A stretch of 64,000 bases of DNA from Microtetraspora sp. NBRC 13810. GTDB taxonomy: Bacteria; Actinomycetota; Actinomycetes; Streptosporangiales; Streptosporangiaceae. A program made the translations under genes and the position numbers. Location: the NCBI RefSeq assembly GCF_030268685.1, contig NZ_BSRQ01000006.1, positions 124,001-188,000 of the forward strand. The letters run 5' to 3'. A model generated the notes under the pieces. That model ran no database searches and was not told the DNA's origin. It saw nothing but the letters and a program-made list of their open reading frames with translations. Numbering within the stretch: position 1 is the first letter of the stretch; every line of letters begins with the position of its first letter. Positions 1 to 8,056 of the stretch are shown here, piece by piece.

Positions 1-805
1 GGCGCCCGAAGCGGCGCCCGGGAGGCCGACGTCCCGGCGCGTCGGCCCCGCCGCCACGCTGCAGCAGACCATGACGCTGGCCTGGCGGAGCCTGGTGCAG
101 ATCAAGCACAACCCGTGGGAGCTGCTCGACCTGAGCATCCAGCCCATCATGTTCGTGCTGCTGTTCACCTACGTGTTCGGCGGCGCGATCTCCGGCTCGA
201 CGGGCGACTACCTCCAGTTCGCCCTGCCCGGCCTGCTCGTGCAGAACGCGCTGTTCTACACGCTCACCACGGCGATCGGTCTCAACACCGACATCACCAA
301 GGGCGTCTTCGACCGGCTGCGCAGCCTGCCCATCGCGCGCACCGCGCCGCTGTCCGGGCGGATCATCGCCGACACGTTCAAGCAGGTGTGGGCGTTCGCG
401 CTGCTGATCGGGTTCGGCATGCTGCTGGGCTTCCGGATCACGACCGGGGTGGCCGGTCTGCTGGGCGCGCTGGCGCTGCTGGTGATCGTGGCGCTGGCGA
501 TGTCGTGGATGTCGGTCCTGATCGGCCTCAAGGCGACCAGTCCCGAGAAGGTGCAGATGATCGCCTTCTCGGTGATGATGCCGCTGACCTTCACCAGCAG
601 CGCGCTGGTCAGCCCGGACACCTTCCCGGGCTGGCTGGAGTTCTGGGCCGACCTCAACCCGGTCAGCCACCTGTCCGACGCCATCCGCGGCCTGCTGATC
701 GGCGGCGAGGTGGGCGGCCCCGCGATGATCTCGCTGCTCTGGGCGGCCGGCTTCGTGGTGGTCTTCGCCCCGCTGGCCATCCGCGTCTTCCGCAACACCG
801 CCTGA
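1..805 (+). CDS. ABC-2 type multidrug transporter permease (DrrB-like), 5' truncated
   Basis: The reading frame is open to the left window edge, with no ATG, GTG or TTG in frame before the internal ATG at 71, so the real start probably lies outside the window. The protein has the ABC-2 permease layout: a conserved cytosolic lead-in ending SLVQIKHNPWELLDL, then about six hydrophobic segments. This is typical of daunorubicin-resistance DrrB-type subunits that pair with a DrrA ATPase to export lipophilic compounds across the cytoplasmic membrane. The ATPase gene is expected immediately upstream but is not visible. The family call is confident; the substrate is unknown. Confidence 0.88.
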   Translation, partial: APEAAPGRPTSRRVGPAATLQQTMTLAWRSLVQIKHNPWELLDLSIQPIMFVLLFTYVFGGAISGSTGDYLQFALPGLLVQNALFYTLTTAIGLNTDITKGVFDRLRSLPIARTAPLSGRIIADTFKQVWAFALLIGFGMLLGFRITTGVAGLLGALALLVIVALAMSWMSVLIGLKATSPEKVQMIAFSVMMPLTFTSSALVSPDTFPGWLEFWADLNPVSHLSDAIRGLLIGGEVGGPAMISLLWAAGFVVVFAPLAIRVFRNTA

Positions 806-986
806 CGGGCGCCCGTCGCACCGGCGCCGGACGACGTGCCCTCCGGGGGCGCCCTCCGGATGCCTTCCCGGTGACCGGGGGCGTCCGCGAGGGCGTCCCC
901 GGGTGGTCCGGGGCCGGGAGCGGCGGCTGGGTCACTCCCCAGGGTGGTAGCGGGGGCGCTCCCTGGGAGGGTGGCCGGGTCCCAGG

Positions 987-3900
987 TCAGGGGTGGCGGT
1001 CGGGAGCGGGCGCCGGTTGGGAGTTCAGGTGGGTGCGGACGAGGGCGACGACGTCGTCGCGGGTCAACGCACGGCCGACGGCGAGGTGGACGGCGAAAGC
1101 GTCGTCGCCGAGCTCCGCCCGGACCGCCGTGTGCACCCGCACATGGTCGTACTCGACGACGGCCGAGACGCCCATGATCACTTCTACGCCGCCGAGCAGC
1201 CTGGCGGCCGCCCCGGGCTCACCTGTGGCCAGCGCGAACGACGCGGCGCCGACCACGACCAGCCCGATCAGCTGCGCGTCCCAGGTGTCCAGCACCTCTT
1301 CGAGGGCGAGGGAGTGCAGCCGCCGCGCCTCGGCGAGGTCCCCCTCCTGCTCGGCCAGCAGCCCGAGCGCGCACTTGAGCGACGAGACCAGGTGCGGCGG
1401 CGTCCCCACCACCGTCTGCGCCAGCCTCAGCGCCTCCATGTAGTTCGCCCTCGCCCTGCCGAGGTCGCCGGCCTGCCGGGCGAAGTCCCCCAGCACTCCC
1501 AGCACGCCGGCCTGGCCGACCCGGTCGCCCGCCTGGATCACCATCTCGGCCGCCTCGGTCAGCGTCGACTCCGCCGCCTCCCGCTCGCCGAGCGCCTGCA
1601 GCCCGAGGGCCAGCCGGGCGCACATGTAGGGCGTGTCCTCCACCGCCCCGAGCTCGTCCATCGCGGCCAGCGCCTCGCGCATCAGGGCGACGGACCGTCT
1701 GACCTCGCCGCGCAGATAGTGCAGGTCGGACAGCGAGCTGAGCGCCGTGCCGATCCCCCACCGGTCCCCCAGCTCCCGGTACCTGGCCACCGCCGACTCG
1801 AGATCGTCGCGGCCCTGCTCCACCCGGCCGTTGTTGAGATGCAGCAGACCACGGAACATCAGCCCCGAGGCGACCGCCCACGGATCGGGGTGCACCAGCA
1901 GGTCGGCAAGGAACCGCTCGTCCTGCGGCCGGTCGTCCCCGAAGAGCACCAGGGACGGCACCGCGAGCGCGGTCAGCGGGTGCGGCACCGTCTCGCGCAG
2001 CCGTACCGCCTCCTCGTGCATGGCCAGCAGCATCGCGCGGGTGCCGTGCCAGGAGAGGGCGGAGGCCATCGCGTTGATCGCGTAGACCGCCGTGGCCTGC
2101 GCGCGCAGCTCGGGCGCGGCGTGCACACCGATCTCCAGGGCCTCCCGTGCCCGCAGCGCCCCGTCGAGCCGGTTCCCGCGCAGCCACCAGTACCAGCCGA
2201 GCGCGCCGACCAGCCGCAACGCCGGTTCCGCCAAGCCGCTGTCGATGGTACGGCGGAGCGCGGCGGACAGGTTGCCCTGCTCCTCCGCCAGCCGGGCCAG
2301 CCAGTCGAGCTGCTCGGCGCGGCGCAGCCACGGGTCCGCCTCCTCGGCCAACTCGGCGAAGTACCGGGCGTGCGCCTCCCGCAACAGCTCCTGCTCCCCG
2401 GCCTCGGCGAGCTGTCCCGCCGCGTAGACGCGGATGGTGTCCAGCATCCGGTATCTGCCGGTGTCGAAGACGACGAGCGACTTGTCCACCAGCCTGGCCA
2501 GTACCTGGAGCACGTCGGCCGAGTCGAGCCCGGGACCGGCGCAGACCCGTTCGGCGGCGTCGAGGGTGGCGCCCTCGGCGAAGACGGCGAGCCTGCGCAC
2601 GAGGACGAGTTCCTGGGCGTCGAGCAGGTCCCAGCTCCACTCCACGACGGCACGGAGCGTCTGGTGCCTCGGCAGCGCGGTCCTGCTGCCCGCCGTGAGC
2701 AGCCGGAACCTGTCGTCGAGCCGGTCGGCGATCTGCCCGGTGGACAGCGCGCGCAGCCGGGCCGCGGCCAGCTCGATCGCCAGCGGCATGCCGTCCAGCT
2801 CCCGGCAGATCCGGGTGACCGCCTCCGCCTCGTCCTCGACCCGGTAACCGGGGCGCACCGCCGCGGCCCGGTCGGCGAACAGGCGCACGGCCGGATACGC
2901 GGCGGCCTCGGCGGGGTCCGCCCCCGACGGCGGCAGGCCGAGCGGCGGCAGCGTCAGGGTGATCTCGCCGGTGATGCCGAGCGGCTCCCTGCTGGTGGCG
3001 AGGATGCGGATGCCGGGACACTCGGCCAGCAGGCGGTCGATGAGCCGCGCCGCCGCCTCGATCACGTGCTCGCAGTTGTCCAGCACGATGAGCAGCCGCC
3101 GCCCGGAGAGCGCCTCGGCCAGGTGGTCGTCCGCCTCCCGCGGCTCGGTCGGCTGGACGACGCGCGGCGTGGCGATCTTGTCCCGTACGTCGAGCGCGGC
3201 CATGATCGCCAAGGTCACCTCGGCGGGCTGCCGGGCCGTCGCCAGCTCGACCAGCCACACCCCGTCGGGCATCGTGTCCGCGACCGCCTCGGCCGACTCC
3301 ACACCGAGCCGCGTCTTGCCCGCCCCGCCCGGCCCCAGCAAGGTCACCAGCCGATAATCCCGCAGGTGCGCCCGTACCCGCTCCACGTCCCGCTCCCGCC
3401 CGACGAAGCTGGTCAGCCGAGCCCGCAGATTCCCACGCCGCCCCGGCCCCGCGGATGCCCCGGCCACCGCGATGTCCCCGCCCGGTACGACGGTGTCCAC
3501 GAGCGGGGCGGCGGCGAGCGGGGCGACCTGCGGGGCGGGAGAGGTGCCCGGCTGCGCGGCGACGGAGTCGGCCGAGGCGCCGACGGGGGCGACGGGGGCG
3601 GCGGGGTCTGCCGAGGCAGTGTGGGGCAGGGCTCCGGGCTCGGCCGAGGCAGTGGGGAGCGGGGTGGTGAGCTCCGCCGAGGCGGCGGCGACGGGGGTGG
3701 CGGGCTCTCTTGGGACGAGGATTGTGGGAGCGGTGCCGAAGGGGGAGGCGGGGGGTTCTGTCCACTGGCCTCGGAGCATGGACAGGTGGAGGTCGGCCAG
3801 GGTGGGTGAGGGGTCGGCGCCTAGCCGGTCGGCAAACGCGGAGCGGGCCTCCTCGTAGGCGGCCAGCGCCTCGACCTGGCGGCCGGCGCCGTACAGGGCG

Positions 3901-5051
3901 CGCATGTGCTGGCCGCGCAGGCGCTCGCGCAGCGGGTGCGCGGCGATGAGGGCGGGCAGTTCGGCGGAGACCTCCGCGTGCCGGCCGAGCCGGAGGTCCG
4001 CCTCCATCAGGTCCTCCGTGGCGGTCAGGCGCAGCCCTTCCAGCCGGGCGATCTCCACCATGGCGACCTCGACGGCGGCGAGGTCGGCGAAGGCGGGACC
4101 GCGCCACAGCGCGAGAGCCTGCCGCAGCACGGTCGCCGCGGCGCCGGCCTCCTGCGCCGCGAGGGCACTCCCCCCTTGGGCGGCGAGCGACACGAACCGG
4201 TACGCGTCCACCTGACCGGGCTCGACCATCAACCGGTACCCCAAGGCGTCGGCCACGATGAGCCGCGCCCCCGCCCCCCGGACATCGCGCCCGTCCCCCG
4301 CCCGCCTAGAGCGCCTCCCCCCGGCCGCATCGGACAACGCCTCCCCCACACGACCGGAGCCCACCTGATCCACCGGACGGGACAACCCCTCCCCCGCACG
4401 ACCCGAGCCCACCCCATGAACCAGACCGGTCAACGCCTCCCCCGCACCACCGGAGCCCGCGTGATCCACCGGACCGGACAACGCCTCCCCCGCACGACCC
4501 GAGCCCGCCCCATGAACCAGAGGGGACAAAGCCTCCCCCGCATGACCGGAGCGCGTCCCTTCGGCCGAATCGGAGAACCCCTCCCCCGCGCGACCCGAGC
4601 CCGCCCCAAGAACCGGACCGGGGAACGCCTCCCCCATGGAGCGCGCCCCCTCCACCTGACCGGGACCGGGCGACGCCTCCCTCATGTGGCCGGGGCCCGC
4701 CTGCCGCGTGGGATGAGGGGACACCCCGCTCTGGCGTGTCTCGTCCGGCTGGCCGGTCGGCGGCTCCCCAGCGCCGACGGGGCGTGGCCTCGGGCGGGGG
4801 TCGGCGAGGGTGGTGCGGAGGCGGGAGACCAGGGCCTGGAGGGCGTTGCCGACGCGGGCGGGCGGGCGGTCCCGCCAGACGCCCTCGATCAGGGTGTCGG
4901 TGGGGACCGTGCGGCCGGGGGTGAGCAGAAGAAGGGCGAGAAGCGCGCGCAGGCGGGGGCCGCCCACTTCGACCGGCTCGCCGTCAACGCGAACTTCGAG
5001 GTGGCCGAGGACCCCGAAGCCGGTTCGTGTGTCCAAGCTCACCCCCCTCAT
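987..5051 (-). CDS. AfsR/SARP-family regulator (winged helix + BTAD + NB-ARC ATPase + TPR) with a repeat insertion
   Basis: 1354 residues if the ATG at 5051 is used; a GTG at 5042 has better Shine-Dalgarno spacing. Order: OmpR/SARP-like DNA-binding start (about 12-84), a low-complexity insertion (about 85-262), the wing strand resuming at LIVADALGYRL (264-274), a BTAD helical domain (about 283-430), an Ala/Pro linker (about 433-540), an NB-ARC/STAND ATPase with Walker A GPGGAGKT (573-580) and Walker B LLIVLDNCEHV, then a long TPR-like helical C-terminus. AfsR-type proteins activate secondary-metabolism promoters. The oddity is the insertion of eight 16-residue repeats inside the DNA-binding domain. 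It is divergent from the YbhB-like gene, so the 5052-5144 gap holds both promoters. No target pathway is evident nearby. Confidence 0.9.
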   Translation of the reverse strand: MRGVSLDTRTGFGVLGHLEVRVDGEPVEVGGPRLRALLALLLLTPGRTVPTDTLIEGVWRDRPPARVGNALQALVSRLRTTLADPRPRPRPVGAGEPPTGQPDETRQSGVSPHPTRQAGPGHMREASPGPGQVEGARSMGEAFPGPVLGAGSGRAGEGFSDSAEGTRSGHAGEALSPLVHGAGSGRAGEALSGPVDHAGSGGAGEALTGLVHGVGSGRAGEGLSRPVDQVGSGRVGEALSDAAGGRRSRRAGDGRDVRGAGARLIVADALGYRLMVEPGQVDAYRFVSLAAQGGSALAAQEAGAAATVLRQALALWRGPAFADLAAVEVAMVEIARLEGLRLTATEDLMEADLRLGRHAEVSAELPALIAAHPLRERLRGQHMRALYGAGRQVEALAAYEEARSAFADRLGADPSPTLADLHLSMLRGQWTEPPASPFGTAPTILVPREPATPVAAASAELTTPLPTASAEPGALPHTASADPAAPVAPVGASADSVAAQPGTSPAPQVAPLAAAPLVDTVVPGGDIAVAGASAGPGRRGNLRARLTSFVGRERDVERVRAHLRDYRLVTLLGPGGAGKTRLGVESAEAVADTMPDGVWLVELATARQPAEVTLAIMAALDVRDKIATPRVVQPTEPREADDHLAEALSGRRLLIVLDNCEHVIEAAARLIDRLLAECPGIRILATSREPLGITGEITLTLPPLGLPPSGADPAEAAAYPAVRLFADRAAAVRPGYRVEDEAEAVTRICRELDGMPLAIELAAARLRALSTGQIADRLDDRFRLLTAGSRTALPRHQTLRAVVEWSWDLLDAQELVLVRRLAVFAEGATLDAAERVCAGPGLDSADVLQVLARLVDKSLVVFDTGRYRMLDTIRVYAAGQLAEAGEQELLREAHARYFAELAEEADPWLRRAEQLDWLARLAEEQGNLSAALRRTIDSGLAEPALRLVGALGWYWWLRGNRLDGALRAREALEIGVHAAPELRAQATAVYAINAMASALSWHGTRAMLLAMHEEAVRLRETVPHPLTALAVPSLVLFGDDRPQDERFLADLLVHPDPWAVASGLMFRGLLHLNNGRVEQGRDDLESAVARYRELGDRWGIGTALSSLSDLHYLRGEVRRSVALMREALAAMDELGAVEDTPYMCARLALGLQALGEREAAESTLTEAAEMVIQAGDRVGQAGVLGVLGDFARQAGDLGRARANYMEALRLAQTVVGTPPHLVSSLKCALGLLAEQEGDLAEARRLHSLALEEVLDTWDAQLIGLVVVGAASFALATGEPGAAARLLGGVEVIMGVSAVVEYDHVRVHTAVRAELGDDAFAVHLAVGRALTRDDVVALVRTHLNSQPAPAPDRHP
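4314..4697. repeat. Eight tandem 48-bp repeats inside the AfsR-like gene
   Basis: Exactly 384 bp, or eight units of 48 bp, encoding eight 16-residue repeats at residues 119-246. The consensus is close to GSGRAGEALSGPVDHA. The central units are best conserved and the outer ones (GPGHMREASPGPGQVE, GARSMGEAFPGPVLGA) have drifted. Because the unit is a multiple of three, copy-number change leaves the frame intact. Confidence 0.93.
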
Positions 5052-5144
5052 CCCTCGATTGTGGCGGATTACCGGTCATTCCGACGCCATAGAACCTCGC
5101 GATCCGGTCAGCACATCTTCCAGATCCGCGTAGCATCATCGGGC

Positions 5145-5720
5145 ATGGGACAGCCGAAGTCGTCAACGCGCACGAGGCGCGCCGCCGCTCACGCGGTGGC
5201 GGCCGGTGTGATCGCGGTCACCTCCGGCTGTGGGTTCCTGGGCGGCTGGTCGTCGTCGGCGCAGGTGCTGGATTCGATCAGTGTGTCGAGTCCCCGCCTC
5301 AGCGAGGGCGCACCGCTCCCAGCGGCCTACTCGTGCAAGGGATCGCAGGGCAACCCGCCGCTGCGCTGGTCCGGGGTGCCTTCCCCCGGGACCAAGTCGG
5401 TGGCGATCGTCGTCGACGATGACAACGCCATCGAGGGCGCGCAGGTACATTGGGTGCTGTTCAACATCGACCCGCGCACCACCGAGGTGGGCGAGGACAT
5501 CGCGGAGAGCCTCCCCGAGGGGGCCCTGCAAGGACGCACGACCAGCGGCAAAGTGGGCTACTCGCCTCCCTGTCGCCCCGCGGACAACTATCGTTTCACT
5601 GTCTACGCACTCAAAGACAAGCTGGCCCGTCAAGATGGAGCGGCCCTCTACGACACCTTGAGGGGCATCGCGGATCTGACCATCGCCCGAGGTCGGCTGA
5701 CTGCGGTCCACATCGAGTGA
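5145..5720 (+). CDS. YbhB/YbcL (PEBP, Raf kinase inhibitor-like) protein, probable lipoprotein
   Basis: 191 residues from the ATG at 5145. A basic, Ala-rich signal ends in VTSGC with Cys29; the -3 residue is Thr, so the lipobox is imperfect. The PEBP fold follows: the LSEGAPLPAAYSC segment, NPPLRWSGVP, VDDDNAIEGAQVHWVLFNI and the C-terminal YRFTVYALKD. Bacterial YbhB/YbcL proteins bind small anions, but their role is poorly known. The product is predicted to be anchored outside the membrane. It lies alone, divergent from the AfsR-like gene. An open frame continues far upstream, but that part is the antisense shadow of the regulator gene, so the ATG next to the signal peptide is preferred. Confidence 0.85.
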   Translation: MGQPKSSTRTRRAAAHAVAAGVIAVTSGCGFLGGWSSSAQVLDSISVSSPRLSEGAPLPAAYSCKGSQGNPPLRWSGVPSPGTKSVAIVVDDDNAIEGAQVHWVLFNIDPRTTEVGEDIAESLPEGALQGRTTSGKVGYSPPCRPADNYRFTVYALKDKLARQDGAALYDTLRGIADLTIARGRLTAVHIE

Positions 5721-5903
5721 CCTGCTCGACACCGGAGGTAGTAATGGTTACCAATTCTTCACTTAGGGTGTGACAACGGTCATAGTGGTCCGACACAATC
5801 AGATCCAATCGCTGAGCGTTGGTGATCAAGGGGGGCAGGTCGCGTCGATGGCCGCGCGATCTCACCGGCGCCGCTGGCAGGCCATGGCCTTGAGGGTGGT
5901 GCA

Positions 5904-7955
5904 ATGATCGCGGTCGTAGCAAGCCTGGTCGCCGTCGTGCTCCTCGTGCTCGTCGTCGTGGCACTGGGCATGCGGTCCATGAACCGCCGGGAGAGCGCCC
6001 TACCCGCCGACCGTCTGAAGAAGATGGCCGAGCAGGCGGAGAAGGCTACCGAGCTTTCCTCCGACGACTTCGCCAGCAGGGAACCACGGGTCGACTACTT
6101 CAGTCCGGACTTCAGCCCCATCGACGACGAGCCGAAGCCCAAGTCGGCCAACCGGCAGCGTGGCGCCGCCCGCCCGGGCGGCGGGCGTCCCGCGGGCCGT
6201 CCCTCGCCCCGCCGGGCGCAGCAGAACGCCGCGCGGGGGAGGCGCGGCGTCGACGAGTGGGGCGAGTCCGACGACTACGACGACGACTACTGGAGCAGGG
6301 TCCGGTCCGACGAGGGCGGTTTCGGCGGCGGCACCATCGCCGCCAGGTACGGCGCGGAGCGTCCCCTTGAGGACGAGGAGGAGCCGGGCGAGCCGAAGGC
6401 CGCGCCCGATCCCAACGCGGCGACCGTGCAGGCTCCGCTGCCGACCCGGTCACCGGCCTCCTCCGGCGCGCCCCGCGCCACCGGTTCGAGCGACCTCGCC
6501 GACCTCGTCGAGCCGGTCCGCCCGGCTCCGCCCAGCCCCGCTGCCGCCGCCGCCGAGCAGAAGACGGTGACCTTCTCCGCCCCGACCCCTGAGGCGCCGG
6601 CGACGCCGCCCTCCGGGCGCGGCCCGGCCGCTCCGGCCTCCCCGCCGCCCGCCCAGGGCGGCACCCCGCGCCGTACCCCGGCCGGCCCGGCCAGGCGCGG
6701 TTCCGGGGGGAACTCCGCGCGCCGCACCGGTGGCCGTCCCGAGCCCCGCACCGGCGGCAGGCCCGACCCGCGTACGGCGGCGCGGCCCGACCAGCCGAGC
6801 GCGCCGCGTCCCGGTTCGCGGCCCGACCCGCTCAACTCCCCGCGCGGCAACGCCCGGCCCGACCCGCTGACCGCGCCCCGTGCCGAGCAGCGGCCCGACC
6901 CGCTCGGCACGCCCCGCCCGGCCTCCCGCCCCGACCCGCTCGCCGCCGCCGCGCCCGACCCGCTGACCGCGCCCCGCCCGGCCTCCCGGCCGGACCCGCT
7001 GGCGTCGCGGCCCGCCGCGGCCCGCCGCGACCCGCTGAGCGACCCCTTGAGCGACCCGCTGGCCACCGGCCCCTACACCGCACGGCCGTCGCGCGCGGCC
7101 GACCCGCTCGACCCGGCCGGGTCCGGCCTCGGTTCCTTCCCCGCCAACCCGCTGGCGGGCGGCCCCATGCCCGCCACCACGTCGAGCGGCGCGATGCCCG
7201 CCGTGCCGTCGTCCACCGGGGTGCCGTCGGCGCCCCTGCCCACCGGCGGCCCCGTCTCGACGGGTCCCCGTGGCGCGGAGCCGGTCGCGCCGGTGACGTC
7301 GCTGTCCAGCGGCCAGTTCGCCGCCCCGCAGGCGCCCGGCACGGGCCCGTTCACGCCTCCGGCGTACAGCGCGGCCGACCCGTTGAACACCTCCGAGCCG
7401 CAGGGTTACGCCTGGCAGGGCACCGCCGACATCCTCGACGACCCCGGCGCTCCGGCGTCCGCCGCGTCGTCGGGCGCGTGGCCTGCGCAGCCGAGCCCCT
7501 ACCAGCCGCCCGCGCCCGCCGCCCCGGTGACGCCGGCCGCCACCTACGACGCCTCCTACACCGCGCAGTCGTCCTACGAGGTCAGGTCCGGCTGGGCCAC
7601 CATCGACGACTCCGACACGGTCACCGGTCCCACGCCGGCCGCCTCCACCCCCACGGCCCCGGGCAAGGTCGTGTCCGCCTACGACTACCCGCCCCCGGCC
7701 GGGAACGACGTGCTCTCCGGCGAGGCCCCGGGTTACTCCTACGACCCGGCCCGCCAGCCGGCGCCCGCGCCCGCGGCGCCGGGCGCCTGGCCCGAGCAGC
7801 AGCCCGCGGCCGGCAACGGCAGCTGGCCCACCTACGGCGAGCTCTACGGCACCACCGCCGAGGCCCCCCGGCCGGTGCCCGACGGTTCCCCGTCCGGCGG
7901 CCGTGGCGGCCACCACCGGGCACCGGACCCCGACTATCCGGACTATTACCGCTGA
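5904..7955 (+). CDS. Membrane-anchored, disordered Pro-rich repeat protein of unknown function
   Basis: 683 residues. One N-terminal membrane segment (about 2-23) is followed by RRESALPADRLKKMAEQAEK and then almost entirely disordered sequence rich in Pro, Ala, Asp, Arg and Gly. An acidic patch (DDYDDDY) is near residue 128. Residues about 280-400 carry a degenerate RPDPLxxPR repeat. The C-terminus is Tyr/Pro-rich and ends DPDYPDYYR. The N-terminal helix would leave the tail in the cytoplasm if the Arg residues after it stay inside. No enzymatic motif is visible. A GAGGG Shine-Dalgarno precedes the ATG. I do not recognise a named family. Confidence 0.72.
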   Translation: MIAVVASLVAVVLLVLVVVALGMRSMNRRESALPADRLKKMAEQAEKATELSSDDFASREPRVDYFSPDFSPIDDEPKPKSANRQRGAARPGGGRPAGRPSPRRAQQNAARGRRGVDEWGESDDYDDDYWSRVRSDEGGFGGGTIAARYGAERPLEDEEEPGEPKAAPDPNAATVQAPLPTRSPASSGAPRATGSSDLADLVEPVRPAPPSPAAAAAEQKTVTFSAPTPEAPATPPSGRGPAAPASPPPAQGGTPRRTPAGPARRGSGGNSARRTGGRPEPRTGGRPDPRTAARPDQPSAPRPGSRPDPLNSPRGNARPDPLTAPRAEQRPDPLGTPRPASRPDPLAAAAPDPLTAPRPASRPDPLASRPAAARRDPLSDPLSDPLATGPYTARPSRAADPLDPAGSGLGSFPANPLAGGPMPATTSSGAMPAVPSSTGVPSAPLPTGGPVSTGPRGAEPVAPVTSLSSGQFAAPQAPGTGPFTPPAYSAADPLNTSEPQGYAWQGTADILDDPGAPASAASSGAWPAQPSPYQPPAPAAPVTPAATYDASYTAQSSYEVRSGWATIDDSDTVTGPTPAASTPTAPGKVVSAYDYPPPAGNDVLSGEAPGYSYDPARQPAPAPAAPGAWPEQQPAAGNGSWPTYGELYGTTAEAPRPVPDGSPSGGRGGHHRAPDPDYPDYYR

Positions 7956-8056
7956 CCTCGATTTCGTTCTGATGTGTTGACTTCTCCCACCCCCACCCGC
8001 ACAGACGTCTCGTAAGCCCTTAAGACTTGTCAGGCCCTCGTCATAGGGTCTGTGAC

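Noticed and set aside
993-3809. 938-codon open frame antisense to the AfsR-like gene
   Set aside because: A shadow of the regulator gene; composition is Gln/Arg/Gly-rich without domains.
4314-4697. Regularly spaced 48-bp repeats as a CRISPR array
   Set aside because: The units are contiguous with no unique spacers, are in frame, and encode repeated peptides inside a regulator gene.
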